From positions 310,001-374,000 of the forward strand of contig CAJQUW010000906.1 of NCBI GenBank assembly GCA_907163375.1: a DNA stretch of 64,000 bases, in the 5' to 3' direction. The position numbers were made by a program, and so were the translations under genes. A model generated the notes under the pieces. The model was not told the origin of the DNA, ran no database searches, and saw only the letters and a list, made by a program, of their open reading frames with translations. Source of the DNA: Prostheceraeus crozeri. Its lineage: Eukaryota; Platyhelminthes; Polycladida; Euryleptidae. Shown piece after piece: positions 30,501 through 43,291 of the stretch. The number at the start of each line of letters is the position of its first letter. Position 1 is the stretch's first letter.

Positions 30501-31463
30501 TTCCCTTTTCACGTTATACAAATTTATCTTGCTTTTCGCCCATATAATACATTCTACTGCTGTGCTAACTTTTCCAGCTGTTTTTCCCTTCTTAGTCAAA
30601 TAAATTCTTATAAAAAATTTTCTATTTTAATGGGTGAAATTACAATTGAAATTTTTCTCTGTAAACAAATATTTCTTTTTGGATGGATTGCAGTACGGTG
30701 AAGAAATCATACACGTGGTAACAAAAAGTCTTTTCGTCAATATCCGATCTTAACGTTTGAGAATAGGCTGTTTCTCTTTGATGACTTTCATTGCATCTTA
30801 TATCATTCTCTCCAAAGACAATGGATATCTATCATATGCATTCTTTTAACAACGGATCACTGATCATCGATCTTTTTACCGTCCATCAAATATAAATTCA
30901 AAAACGCTGACAAAGTTTTGACATAGAGATGTAAAATTGTGTTAGCACTTTTTCTTATTTGCTTAGGGCCTATAAGTCATTAATGAATTTTCACGAGAGA
31001 TTATGCCTTTTTATAATATCTATTTTCAGTGATTTATCCATGAGTCACTGATCATTGATGTTTTAACCATTAAAGATACCTATTTGAAAATAACTAACTC
31101 ATAGTTGTAAGAGTGTTTCAGCACTGAATTTTGATTACGCCTAATAAAACTTTCACGAGAAATCATGCCCTTTTTCAAAATATCTTTGTCACTGGAATTA
31201 TCTTTGGTCACTGGAATTATCCAAGACTCATTGATAATGGATGATTTAACCATGGCAAATGTGATTGAAAAATTAATTCGAATAAAAACATACAAACTGT
31301 ATTCAAAAAAGTTTATTCATACTTCTTAACCATGTTTCAAGAATTATTTATCAATATATGTCACTGAATATTATTTTTCTTGCGAGTTTCTTAATTTTTT
31401 TTATATAATAATTATCCAGATTTCATGGATCATGTATAATTATCCATGGACCGGCAACTAGGG
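24592..31463. other. Right interior of the 12-kb insertion, mostly unassigned
   Basis: Apart from the array units and exons listed, I see no gene in these 6.9 kb. There is a C13-type homopolymer run near 28297-28309 and repeated TGATCATTGATG/TCATTGATAATGGATG motifs near 30850-31260 that echo the left subterminal repeats. No transposase is recognised. Confidence 0.4.
26045..26316 (-). CDS. Two spliced exons of an unrecognised coiled-coil gene
   Basis: On the minus strand exon A (26247-26316, 70 nt) and exon B (26045-26184, 140 nt) have good AG and GTAAG borders and join in one open frame. They encode a charged helical protein (EDQNQTTIMKK, then HTDMFKRLELMERRMNHKMNK), likely a coiled coil. 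A possible next exon at lower coordinates (after CCGGTTTCAG near 25958) stops quickly. Upstream, the minus-strand ORF 29034-29306 (SRRKRTPAESRCLIPTDHS) could be an earlier exon, but the link is unproven. The gene lies within the 12-kb insertion and could be its cargo. The family is unknown. Confidence 0.4.
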
Positions 31464-31465
31464 TA

Positions 31466-32756
31466 GACGTGTTTACTTGCTTCTGCTCGTGAATATCAAT
31501 GTCGATCGTGATTTGTGGATCTGACTGTGACAGTCAGTCATTAGTTCTACTGTTACAAGTAAACAGTTAACATCTTGTAAATATTATTCATTTTTTCTTC
31601 AACAGGTCGTCTACGCTAACCCAAAGGATTTTCAGAAACCGTCAACGATGTGTCTTAGTGTTGGTCAGTGCAATGAATCAAATTTCAAAGCTGTTCAATG
31701 AGCAGAAGATTGTGGATTAATCAGCTGGAAAATGAAGTGCACTTCTCTTCTGTTTCACTTCAGTGTCCTGAAGTCTTCAATATAGTGGAAATTAGTGTAA
31801 CTCGTTGTGCAGAACGAGTTTCAGCATGATATGGCAATTTTGGTGAATTGTGATATTCCTGTGTATGATAGTGGTATGTAGACTGGGACAGTGTCACGAC
31901 TTTGTTGACATACTATGTTTTGGTAAAGTTGGACAAATTGTATCTTTCATGTGAAAATCAGTCTGTTTTTGAAACTTGTCAGTGTTGTGAATTCCTATAT
32001 GAATAAAATGTGAAGTTAATGACTTGCTCTTATAATGTACTAAGTGTATGGAAGGTAGTAGGCGAATGGGCAAGGCAAGGGAAGCGCAAATCCAATAACA
32101 GTTAAATTTGTGTTTGAATATGCAATCGGCTAGTGTTAGGGTAAGGTTTGGCGAACGGGCTAGTTTCCAGGAATGAGGGCTTCGAATCTGGATTGTAGGT
32201 GAATAGAGGATCAATGCGAGTATAAGTTTGCCTAGGTTTCGGTGTTGGGTCGTGTCTTAAGAAAGAGTTGAAGTTTCGCAAAGATGACTTGTATATTTCA
32301 TGCGCATAGGCCTGCATGTCATAGTGGTGGTAGTTGGCATGTGTCAGGTAAGTTTGCATAGGTGATAGAGCATGCTCATATTACCCACAAGCATTGCTAG
32401 GAATGTTTGACAACAGATTAGGACAGTAGAAATATGCTACGAAGGAGGCATGGTTATGGCTATAGGCCGTTTGCAGTTGAACATAAATTTTAGTAATGAG
32501 TTGTATTGTAAGTGATGGATAAGCGCTAGGACTTCATGGAGGGAAGACACTGAAGAGGTCTAAATATGTCCTTAAAAACTGTGACAGTCACGGAACTAAG
32601 TTATGCAAATTACATGTACATGCAATTGTTATGCAGGCCTATACCCACATAGCTACATGTGCCAATTGCAGCATGTAAGAGGGGGCGCGTGAATTCAGCA
32701 GGAATGGATTGAGGAAGGAATTCTAGTTGGCATATGCACGAAAAGATCCCGAGAGG
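31466..32756. repeat. Large inverted repeat, left arm, inner part
   Basis: This is the reverse complement of 34179-35469, with the ORFs 31894-32214 and 32102-32359 (minus) occurring identically at 34721-35041 and 34576-34833 (plus). Together with 17272-19273 it totals 3,293 bp, exactly the length of the right arm. No gene is recognised. Confidence 0.9.
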
Positions 32757-34178
32757 AAAAAAGTTGGCTGTCAAGTTATATCAATTGTTGTAGAAATGTA
32801 AGCCACGAATTTCAATTGGATAGAGTTTCGACCTACACCTTTTCCATCCCCGGAATTCAACTGTGAAATTCAACAACTGCAATCTCAGATCAAAAATAGA
32901 AATATGAACTATTCAATTCAAATAATGCAAAATCTCAGAATATCTTTCTTTTTTTTCAGTTCAACATCTCAAATCAATTGACGCAGTTTTGAATAAAACA
33001 AATTCAAGTTTCTTTGGAATGATGGGTTACGTCCAACTGATTCACTATGATATCTTAATGAACATTCGTTCATTTAATAAGGCCAAGGTTTATGGCTCAA
33101 TTAATTATATTCTTTCTGGCTCCGCCTGAGTTGTGAAAGAATGCTTATAATTATTGCATTTTTAAGTATAATAATCATTATTTGACATAATTTCAAAATA
33201 AAACTGTTAATACATTAGTTAAATATATTATTTTTATGCATTTGATATGCGAGACATGTAAATGTATTTAAACTTAGCTTGTTGGGGGTGTGCACACAGC
33301 GTGTTTATTTTTTAAAGAATTCGTATTGTTCAACACCTAAATGAGTTCAAGTCACCTGCAAGCGCTCACATTTCGATATATTGCTCATTTGGAACAAGCG
33401 GTGGACTGTACCACGTGTTATGTCTGATGAATGCTAATTCCTCAAAGTATATCTTCTAGGTATATCTTCATATCTAAATATTTCTTCAAAATATATCTTC
33501 TCCGCATGACACCATCATACACTAGGTGACATGCCACGCGTAATTACGGAACACCCCAAACATCCGTGGTTAAGGGCATTCCATTCTTCTACCCGCGTAC
33601 ATACGCGCTGCACTAAGAGTCAGAAATCACTTGATCTGATGCTGTTAAAACATGGGAAATGTTTATGAATACGCGCGGGCGAGCGTTTATAGTTTGCGCG
33701 TCGTCCACGGTTGTCTGCGCTGCCGCTTGAACCACGGATGAACCGCTAAGCATGTTCTGTCTTCCCTGAGCATGAAATTGAGGTCCTATCACATTGTTTA
33801 GCCTCTGATACATGCAGACACATGAGACGCAAAGTCTATGTAACAGGACTGCCAACTATACTAACTTATATTGCAGCAATATCCCGCATAGCCACGGATG
33901 TTTGGGGTCATAATTACGCGTGGTTCACACGTGAATTACGCGTGATTGAGTGTGGCATGTCACCTATTGTACTAGGCTCCAACGGTTTATTCAATGTGTT
34001 TAGGCTGGACACTATTTGAGATTTTTAGATGTTGATCAATAAATTCCAAGACACCTGGCGTAAAATTGACTTGACTATGTTCGCATGGCGTCTGAGTTAT
34101 CATCAACTTGCGGGTAATGAATTGGAACACAACGGAATGTTCAGCAATTCACGGAATGTCCAACTGCATTTCAATTTG
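32757..34178. other. Spacer of the large inverted repeat
   Basis: This is 1,422 bp of unassigned sequence. It contains a smaller, older inverted repeat: GGTGACATGCCACGCGTAATT near 33525 and its diverged reverse copy near 33891-33972, both with CCCCAAACATCCGTGG. The right copy carries an extra CACGCGTAATT unit. This inner pair may be a MITE. Confidence 0.6.
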
Positions 34179-37100
34179 CCTCTCGGGATCTTTTCGTGCA
34201 TATGCCAACTAGAATTCCTTCCTCAATCCATTCCTGCTGAATTCACGCGCCCCCTCTTACATGCTGCAATTGGCACATGTAGCTATGTGGGTATAGGCCT
34301 GCATAACAATTGCATGTACATGTAATTTGCATAACTTAGTTCCGTGACTGTCACAGTTTTTAAGGACATATTTAGACCTCTTCAGTGTCTTCCCTCCATG
34401 AAGTCCTAGCGCTTATCCATCACTTACAATACAACTCATTACTAAAATTTATGTTCAACTGCAAACGGCCTATAGCCATAACCATGCCTCCTTCGTAGCA
34501 TATTTCTACTGTCCTAATCTGTTGTCAAACATTCCTAGCAATGCTTGTGGGTAATATGAGCATGCTCTATCACCTATGCAAACTTACCTGACACATGCCA
34601 ACTACCACCACTATGACATGCAGGCCTATGCGCATGAAATATACAAGTCATCTTTGCGAAACTTCAACTCTTTCTTAAGACACGACCCAACACCGAAACC
34701 TAGGCAAACTTATACTCGCATTGATCCTCTATTCACCTACAATCCAGATTCGAAGCCCTCATTCCTGGAAACTAGCCCGTTCGCCAAACCTTACCCTAAC
34801 ACTAGCCGATTGCATATTCAAACACAAATTTAACTGTTATTGGATTTGCGCTTCCCTTGCCTTGCCCATTCGCCTACTACCTTCCATACACTTAGTACAT
34901 TATAAGAGCAAGTCATTAACTTCACATTTTATTCATATAGGAATTCACAACACTGACAAGTTTCAAAAACAGACTGATTTTCACATGAAAGATACAATTT
35001 GTCCAACTTTACCAAAACATAGTATGTCAACAAAGTCGTGACACTGTCCCAGTCTACATACCACTATCATACACAGGAATATCACAATTCACCAAAATTG
35101 CCATATCATGCTGAAACTCGTTCTGCACAACGAGTTACACTAATTTCCACTATATTGAAGACTTCAGGACACTGAAGTGAAACAGAAGAGAAGTGCACTT
35201 CATTTTCCAGCTGATTAATCCACAATCTTCTGCTCATTGAACAGCTTTGAAATTTGATTCATTGCACTGACCAACACTAAGACACATCGTTGACGGTTTC
35301 TGAAAATCCTTTGGGTTAGCGTAGACGACCTGTTGAAGAAAAAATGAATAATATTTACAAGATGTTAACTGTTTACTTGTAACAGTAGAACTAATGACTG
35401 ACTGTCACAGTCAGATCCACAAATCACGATCGACATTGATATTCACGAGCAGAAGCAAGTAAACACGTCTAGCTAGATCACGTATTTTCTGCGAAATGAA
35501 ATTGGGTCATTGTTGACTGTGTCTTACATAGAAAATGAAAATGATCACGTTCCTGATCCATTGACGCATTCATGGGTTGTAAATAGTTTTGTCTCAGATT
35601 CCTGCTCCTTACCAGGCCACTGTGGCGCGGTTATTCCGACGCAAAAAATTCGCAAGAATTTATGCGTGCGAATAACGATTTCCTTCGTTTCTCACCATCG
35701 GCATGCTGATATTTGATTTTATTTTTTTACAAGAATTTATACATTCTCATACGATGATGAAAATCATCCCAGCAGCCATTTATAATGCACATACAGATAC
35801 TTAAACAAATCAATCAAACTACCCTGGATGAATTAAAGAGCAAGGTTTCGATGTCTCCTTAGTCAATGAATACATGCAATCATGGAAACACGAAATAAAT
35901 AAATATTATAATCAATTTATCATTCAATCCAATTAATCTTTTATATCTCAGAGATGAAGCAAAAACTGTTGCGCACGAATCTCCAACAGCGTCAATCGTC
36001 ATCAGGCAGTGATCGAACTAGATAATAAAAGGAATAGCCTTCTAGACGTTTTACCTTTCGTTTTCAGCACGATGTAAATATATGGCCCATTGTACATGCG
36101 TTGGCATTCTGAGTTCATTGTGGAGTTGCACTTTAACCATACACTTTAACGAGGAAGTTATGAACCACGAAGGATATATTGCAGACCAAAATACATTTGA
36201 CTTGGAGTGGAACAGGATGAAGACAGCTTGGTGCTGAAAAAGAGTGTGGTCGCAGCAAAGGCTGGGCAGGCATAAGAGAGACCTGATGGTGGAATTCGGA
36301 AGTGGAAAGCGCTGACAAAGAAAAGAAGTTGCGCTTCAAGCAATGGCAGCAAAGCAAGTGTGAGGCAACTAAAGTTCTCTATAAAAATGTAAAAAGATAA
36401 AGTATCACTATCAAATGAGACCGATGAACTGCAATAAAAATTATTATTGATGAAGTTGAAGATAGTTGATGCAAAAAACGTCAAATTGACATAGGGCATA
36501 TGCATCAAGCATTCAAATATTACATTTGCATATCAAACATGCTCACTTATGTCCAATCTTTAATAGCGCATGTAAGTTTATAGCAACGATCACAATTGGC
36601 ATAAAGCATCTGCACTTACATGTAATTATGCCATGCTTCTCTGGAATTTATTTTGTAATATACAAGTATTAAGGTCATTATCATTGTATATCATGTCATT
36701 TGCCTGAAATTGAAGGCGTTTTACAATTAACTACTCAGCTACTAATGCTGTCATTCATTATTTTTGTGGCTGTAACAATTTGCAATGCCTATCACGAGCA
36801 ACGCAGTTCGTTCAGGGGAAATGAAATTAATTTGAACATGTCCCGCACAAGCTATATTACAGATCAGGCCACATCGAGCCAAAATCCTCTGACAGTGCCC
36901 CATCGAAAAAATGGGACTACATACATTTAAATTATATAAGCGAAAAATGGACCTAAACATACAAAAGAATTACAATTTTGAACATGCATATAGTCAGTCT
37001 TTTGATATCAAAATTGCCATACTTTTGCGAGAGGATTTTTTCAAATGATTGTCGTCAATTGCTAGCAGGCTAGACGACCAATGATGTGACTTTGTATCGA

Positions 37101-37471
37101 AGTTGGCCTTTAGGATCATACTTTTAAAAAAAATTCCTGAAAAACATGCAAACATATTAATGACTCAGTCAGATTTTTATATGTATAGCATCTGAATGAA
37201 ATCAGATTGCTCTACTCGTACTGAAGTAATTAAACTCGAAGTGATAAGTTGCACATAAAATTCAACTTTCCAAAATTTGCGGAAGTGCTTTCGAATTGTT
37301 CCTCACCTTCATTATTCGCCTCTATACCGTACCGCGCAACCGCGAAAAAATTTTAAATACTGATAGCACGAATCGTCAAACTCGATCACATGCACATAGA
37401 ATTCCTGTGATACAGCAAATAAGAGCTTCATCTGTAATATTTCAATTTTAAACTACTAAATATTGGAAAAT
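34179..37471. repeat. Large inverted repeat, right arm (uninterrupted)
   Basis: This 3,293-bp arm is near-identical to the combined left arm in reverse. It retains the empty site of the 12-kb insertion as CTAGCTAGA near 35470. Outer boundary: TGGAAAAT at 37464-37471. No target duplication was found at the outer borders. Confidence 0.9.
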
Positions 37472-39909
37472 CATTCCCTTATGGTTACTCATGGTTACTT
37501 ATTTTCTGTAAAATTATCAGTGAATTTACATCATAGCCTCATGGCGCCTCTTTCAGAGCTGTGTCGGCTAGTGATAATCCAAGCGACAGCAACAAGCGAC
37601 TTGCACTGAATCCTTACTTGTCTTTTGCCATTGAACAATGACTAATTGCATTTCCAGTCGCCCAGTGATAGACTTAGTATAGGCTAACGGATTATTCACT
37701 TCGACCACAATTGAGCTACAAGCTTGCTAAGAACCCGAGTCATTGAGTGGGTCACCGAATGGTGCCTTTGAACCAGTTTCATCACTGATATACACACCAT
37801 CATGCTATAACTTTTTACTTTTTCACCGATATTCCTAGACATTCCAAATGTGAAGAATGATTTTAGAAGTTTTTAATATAATCGTAGCTCCATCGCTGAA
37901 ATTCATCCCCGGAGATATTATTTCAAAAGAGAGCCGAAGCCTTTTGTATTGACGAACTAGGCTTCGAGGATTGCTGCAATCATCATGCCTGATTGTTCGA
38001 ATCTCTGTCTTAGTAGCCATGTATCTCAGGGTTGTTTCGAGGCACAAATCGAATTTCTCTGGTCGACCCGGCTTGCGAAGTTGTCGTGGAGATGTTCTTA
38101 GAATCTAATGATCTAGTTGTCATGGTGGTAGAAATCGATCACAGTATATGATGCATGCAAAAAGAGTCTGACATGTGGATTGGATTTCCTAAAATTTGAT
38201 GGAATCATGACAATTTGAACACTCTGGTATTCATGAATTAGATAAGTGCAAGCGATAGTTGCATTGGCATCCACTGCCAGCTCATCTATATGTAGTTCTA
38301 TATCATTCATGTGCAATCAAAAGTCCGAGATCAATGTGTCTGGCTGAAGATTAGGCGGGCTGAGCTTTCAGTGGTCCCCTGTTCACGCGTGCCTGTAGGA
38401 TGCAAAGCAGGACCAAGGTGAAGCAAGACAAACAAACAAATCAAGACACACACTTATTTCATTGAGGGATTTGGAGTCAGAAATTTCTGAGCAACTAGAC
38501 ACGACAACAAAAATGGAAGATTGCTGCACCAGATAGCCGGTGTAATAGATGCGAGACCAAATATTTGCCGACTCAACCTATGCAGTAGCCAATAGCCATT
38601 CCACCAACATCTGCTTATTCATTACTCATTATTCATCTGCTGCATATGCACAGTGCCCTGTACATAGCACTCCCTTCTATTCTTTAGTTATCTATATAGG
38701 GTTGTTCCTAACTAAGCCAAGCAATCATAAGCTCCGTTCATCAGTCTGCAAGCCGATTCCACTGATCTAACCTCCTGCAATAAGACTAAACATTCATTGC
38801 AATGAAATAAAAGCTACTTACTTTCCCTGCTGCCTTGAAACATGCCGTGTGCGTAGATATAAGCTGATAGCTTCGTTAATAGCGGCAGACCACAAAATTC
38901 CACGTCCAGCTGGTGCGTTTAGAAATGCGTGCAGCGTTTAAACAAAATCTAACATAAATTTAGAAGGAATTTGTGACAGAAACATTCTTGCACAAAATAC
39001 ATCAATCTGTAGTTTCCGACATTGTGTCAGCATTTTCTGTAAAAGCGTTGATATTTCTAGATAGAGTGAACAATTTTCTATCCAATGATATCAAGTTTGT
39101 TGTATGTTTTTGCAGGATAAAAATAACATAATGATCACGTGAATGAAATATGTCCAATTTTGAATTATTGCTATTTAAATACAACTACTACAATTTCCTG
39201 TAAAACCATTGACATTTCTGGTGGTTTCAGAAAATTTGCAGTCTTTTGATACCTCATACACGCTGCAACTCGCCGTGGTTAAAATAACATCATAAACCGG
39301 TGTTTTTGACATTCTCGAACAATCCACATACCACTCCCCAGACAATTCTGCGGCATCTTTGATAAAACCAAGCATATTTCTGTAATGTATGGCTCCTATG
39401 TACCATAACATTTTCTTGGTTTTCATTGTAATCTTGTAGTTAAAATAACATAAGAACATGGGGCCTAAATGACCATTTCTTGTGGGGCCTAAATGTACTG
39501 GGGCCTAATTGACTGGAAACCCTCTGTGGTCTTCTGCTCCATTCCCTGCTGCAAATTTATCGAATTCTCTGGTACATATTCAAAGGTACGCAATTCATCA
39601 CTTCATTATGTGCAAGATTCTAAATGCAATATTTGCAGATCCGTCATAAGAAAAATGTGCACTTTCGGAGAGTCAGCAACTCATTGCATGCTGAGGTATC
39701 TGAAACTTCAGCAGTTCTCACAATGATCAATCGAAGTGAAATGTTTTCGTCTCTCATATGCTGCATCTAGCTTTTGGTGCAAAAACGCATGTACTGTAGT
39801 TTTATAGTCTATACTTAATTTTCTACTGATGATGATCGAAATAGACAACAATAGATTAAAACTATAAAATAATAAAGACAGTTTCATCTTATCACTATAA
39901 AAATATTTG
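37472..39909. other. Unassigned stretch with short repeats
   Basis: No gene is recognised. GGGGCCTAA(A/T)TG occurs three times at about 39459-39511, and a loosely duplicated segment (TTTTCTGTAAAAGCGTTGAT/TTTCCTGTAAAACCATTGAC) lies near 39035 and 39193. Confidence 0.4.
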
Positions 39910-39917
39910 GTAAAAAT

Positions 39918-40986
39918 TAGTGATGAAAATTTTCCGGAAAATTTTGAATCAAAATTTTCCATGGAAAATTATGGAAAAAATTGGAAAATTTTGGAAATAT
40001 TGGAAAATTATGGAAAATTTTGGAAAATTTTGATTTTTGTGATACGCCCTATAATTGGGACGCTTCCGCAGCCGACGCAGGTATACATACCAATAGAATG
40101 GGTCTAAAACTCTTGATTTCATCATTATTTCGATTAAAGCGATCGCAGCACTGCGAGTTCCGTCCGCGGATTTTTGAACATTCCTTTGCCACCAGTGGCT
40201 TGTGCTAATTTGTAAGCATTTTTGATTATCACACTGACACCGTTTGTTATAACGTGAATCTTGCTTCAGAATAGAGGTATAATTTCATGCAATGTGAAAG
40301 ATCTGGAGCAAAAATAATTTTGGAGTTTGCTTGTTAGCTTGAAAGTTAAGCTTTATTGTGCGGCCTTGATCATAGTGATACAAATTATCCATATGTTGAT
40401 GAATATGTGAAGAATAAGCACACAGTCCACGCAGCATTATACATGAGCGACCATATTGGAAGACTGTAAACTCGTGAGATATTTGGAAACTAAAGATATC
40501 TGTGATGAGTAGAAGAATAACTATGACAGTTTCTAAGTTCTGACATATTGTCCGATCTTCGTTGAGGACAAAATGCATGCACATCTTCCATTTCTACCTC
40601 ATGGTTCAGATCTAGTTCCAAATCGATTTCAGATCTACCCAAATGAATTTCAGACATTTCCAGATGAATTGGAGATTCTCCAGTTGAATCTAAGATCCTT
40701 TCAAAGTTGGGTTTCTGATAGATCTGAAATTCAACTAGAGAAATCTGAAATCCATTTAATGTCTGATATTCAGCTGGAAAGATCTGAAATAGACATAGAG
40801 GGTGCAGTTGGTTCCAAAAGTTGGCATGCAGGGATGATAGAGAAGTTTTCGGTCTTTGAATATTACATAGTCTTTTCAAACGACTGCAACAAGCCTACAA
40901 AACAATGGCAAAAAAGTCAATCACCAGAAAAAAAATTTCAAAATTTTCTGGAAAATTTTCCGGAAAATTTTCCATTTGCATCACTA
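39918..40986. mobile_element. hAT-type non-autonomous element, copy A (1,069 bp)
   Basis: The ends are TAGTGATG and CATCACTA with AAAATTTTCCGGAAAATTTT next to both. A perfect 8-bp target duplication GTAAAAAT occurs at 39910-39917 and 40987-40994. Inside lie AT-rich TGGAAAATTT repeats on the left and an array of AGATCTGAAAT-type motifs in both orientations on the right (about 40605-40800). No transposase. Confidence 0.88.
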
Positions 40987-41593
40987 GTAAAAATTGAGAA
41001 TTCCATTCAAAAAATGATTTATTATATATCATGACTTTTTTAAAATTTAGAATGGTCGAACTGGCTCAAAACACTGCGAACGACGCAAAATATTGAAATG
41101 AACCGTCAGAAATCTATTTAATCTAATTCCTGCATTAGATTCAAATTACAAAAACCAATAATAATAATAGTATTAAGCAATTTATTCTTTATTTTATTAT
41201 TATTATAAATCTCTATTCAATAAACGATAGTAGTCTACATAACACATACAATCATAAATGAAGAAATACTACGGTAAAGAAAATCAGTAGATATCTTAAG
41301 ACTCAATAAACAAGGCAAATACAAATTGATACCTTTAGACATGGACTCCTAATCATTATGTGACGGACACTTGTATGTTTTGAGTATCCAAAAATGTGAC
41401 TCGTGCGAAATGTTCTTTCGAGCATACATATTAAAATCAGGAGAATTGACGAAAATAGTTAGTTGATTCTAGTTGAAAAGTGGTTGCCAAAAATGACAAA
41501 AAGTTTTTAATCTGAACTTGTGATGTTATTAGTGTTCTTTGATCTTGAATCAAAGAGGACACAATATTTCACGCACAACCTGTGTGCATCGAG
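40987..41593. other. Spacer between the two hAT copies
   Basis: About 600 bp of AT-rich sequence with no recognisable gene or repeat. Confidence 0.4.
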
Positions 41594-42828
41594 TAGTGAT
41601 GAAAATTTTCCGGAAAATTTTGAATCAAAATTTTCCATGGAAAATTTTGGAAAATATTGGAAAATTTTGGAAAAAATCGGAAAATTTTGGAAAATTTTGA
41701 AAATTCTGATTTTTTGTGATAGGCCATGCTTTGACCGCTTCCACAGCCGAGGCAGCTACACACCAATAGAATGGGTCTATAAAACTGGTGAGTTTGATCA
41801 TTATTTTGAATAAAACAATTTTGAAAAATGAAGAAATTTGAATTTTTGTGATATAATGTTTACGTTTTCTATCACAGCTGAGGCATAGACACATCAATAG
41901 AATTATTCTAAAAATCTTGATTTCATCATATCATTTTGATTAAAATAATCGTAGCAATACGAATCCCGCCCGCGGATTTTCGAGCATTCCTTTGCCAGCA
42001 ATTGCTTGTGGCAATTTGTTGACATTTTTAATATTATAACACAGACATCTTTTGGGACAACGTGAATTTTTTCCTTTACATAGGGGTATAATTTCAAGCA
42101 TTGTGAAAGATCTGGAGCAAAAATAATGCACTTTATTTGGGAGTTTGTTTATGGCTTGAAAGTTAAGCTTTATTATGCAGCCTTGATTGCATTGGCAATG
42201 ATACAAATTCTCCATGTGTTGATGAACATGTGAAGCACAAGCACACAGTCCAATACACCATTATACATGAGCGACCATATATTGGAAGATATATAAAGAC
42301 TGTATAACTCGTGAGACATTTGGAAACTAAAGATATCTTTGATGATTAGAAGAATATCTATATGATAGCTTCTAACTTCTGGCGTATTGTCCGATATCTT
42401 CGTGGAGGACAAACTACACATTCCATTTCCAGCTGGTTCAGATGGTTCAGATAGTTCCCAATCGATTTCAGATCTACTTAAATGAATTTCAGACTTTTCC
42501 AGATGAATTGGAGATTCTCCAGTTGAATCTAAGATCCTTTCAAAGTTAAGTTTCTGACAGATATCTGAAATTCAATTAGAGAAATCTGAAATCCATTCAA
42601 TGTCTGATATTCAGTTGGACAGATCTGAAATAGACATGGAGGGTGCAGTTGGTTCCAAAAGTTGACATGCAGGGATGATAGAGAAGTTTTCGGTCTTTGA
42701 ATATTGCATAGTCTTTTCAAACGACTGCAACAAGTCTCCAAAACAATGGCAAAAACGTCAATCACCGAAAAAATAAATTTCAAAATTTTCCAGAAAATTT
42801 TCCGGAAAATTTTCCATTTGCATCACTA
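41594..42828. mobile_element. hAT-type non-autonomous element, copy B (1,235 bp)
   Basis: Same orientation, ends and internal organisation as copy A. The 8-bp target duplication GCATCGAG occurs at 41586-41593 and 42829-42836. It is longer by about 170 bp, mainly in the left-central part. The distinct target duplications show independent insertions. Confidence 0.9.
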
Positions 42829-43291
42829 GCATCGAGTGAATGAGAAAGAGCTTTCTTTCTGTATTCTAGCAATGCAACAGCTTAATTATACATAAATGAC
42901 TAACAGAAATTCTTGTTAAATTCCCCTGCCTATACAACATGCAAAATTATTCGAACAATGGGAATGAGGTTTTACAAATGATATATGAAATAAGCTGCGA
43001 AAAGTCGAATAGTCGAATATACTGTGGTAAAATTCATTCAGACAATTAAACTGCAAAGACGACGCTGCTTCACGATCAACAGATTTTATGAATGATAAAG
43101 GCATTGCTTATGTGTCCAGTCCACTGTGATTTCTGACATGATAAAAGTCTACATGATGCTGTATGAATAATGCAGAATTGATACATGAAGTTGTATTTAA
43201 TCGTTATAAAGTTTTCTTCTATTCTTTTGAAACCACTATTTTATGTTAATAGTGCGATAGGGATTTGTAGACATTATAGATTTATAGGTGG

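Larger units (their letters stand above)
19274..31463. mobile_element. 12.19-kb TA-flanked insertion in the left arm
   Basis: The ends are inverted copies of CCCTAGTTGCCGGTCCATGG (about 22 bp matching), flanked by TA (19272-19273 and 31464-31465). The uninterrupted right arm (near 35470) has the same flanks joined with a single TA, so this is a proven insertion with a TA duplication. TA targets fit Tc1/mariner-like elements, but no transposase of its own is recognised and the family is unclear. Subterminal DNA is rich in GGATGATC and ATGCATGATTTA repeats. The interior holds a foldback MITE, a tandem array, a mariner/Tigger-like element with a pogo inside it, and a split minus-strand gene. Confidence 0.85.

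Noticed and set aside
17272-37471. Palindrome as a chimeric or foldback-read assembly artefact
   Set aside because: One arm carries a 12.19-kb insertion with clean TA duplication that the other lacks, and at least one substitution differs; simple artefact unlikely, though spanning reads are needed.
39900-42830. ORFs inside the hAT copies as genes
   Set aside because: They are readings of AAAATTTTCC-type repeats and motif arrays without protein character.
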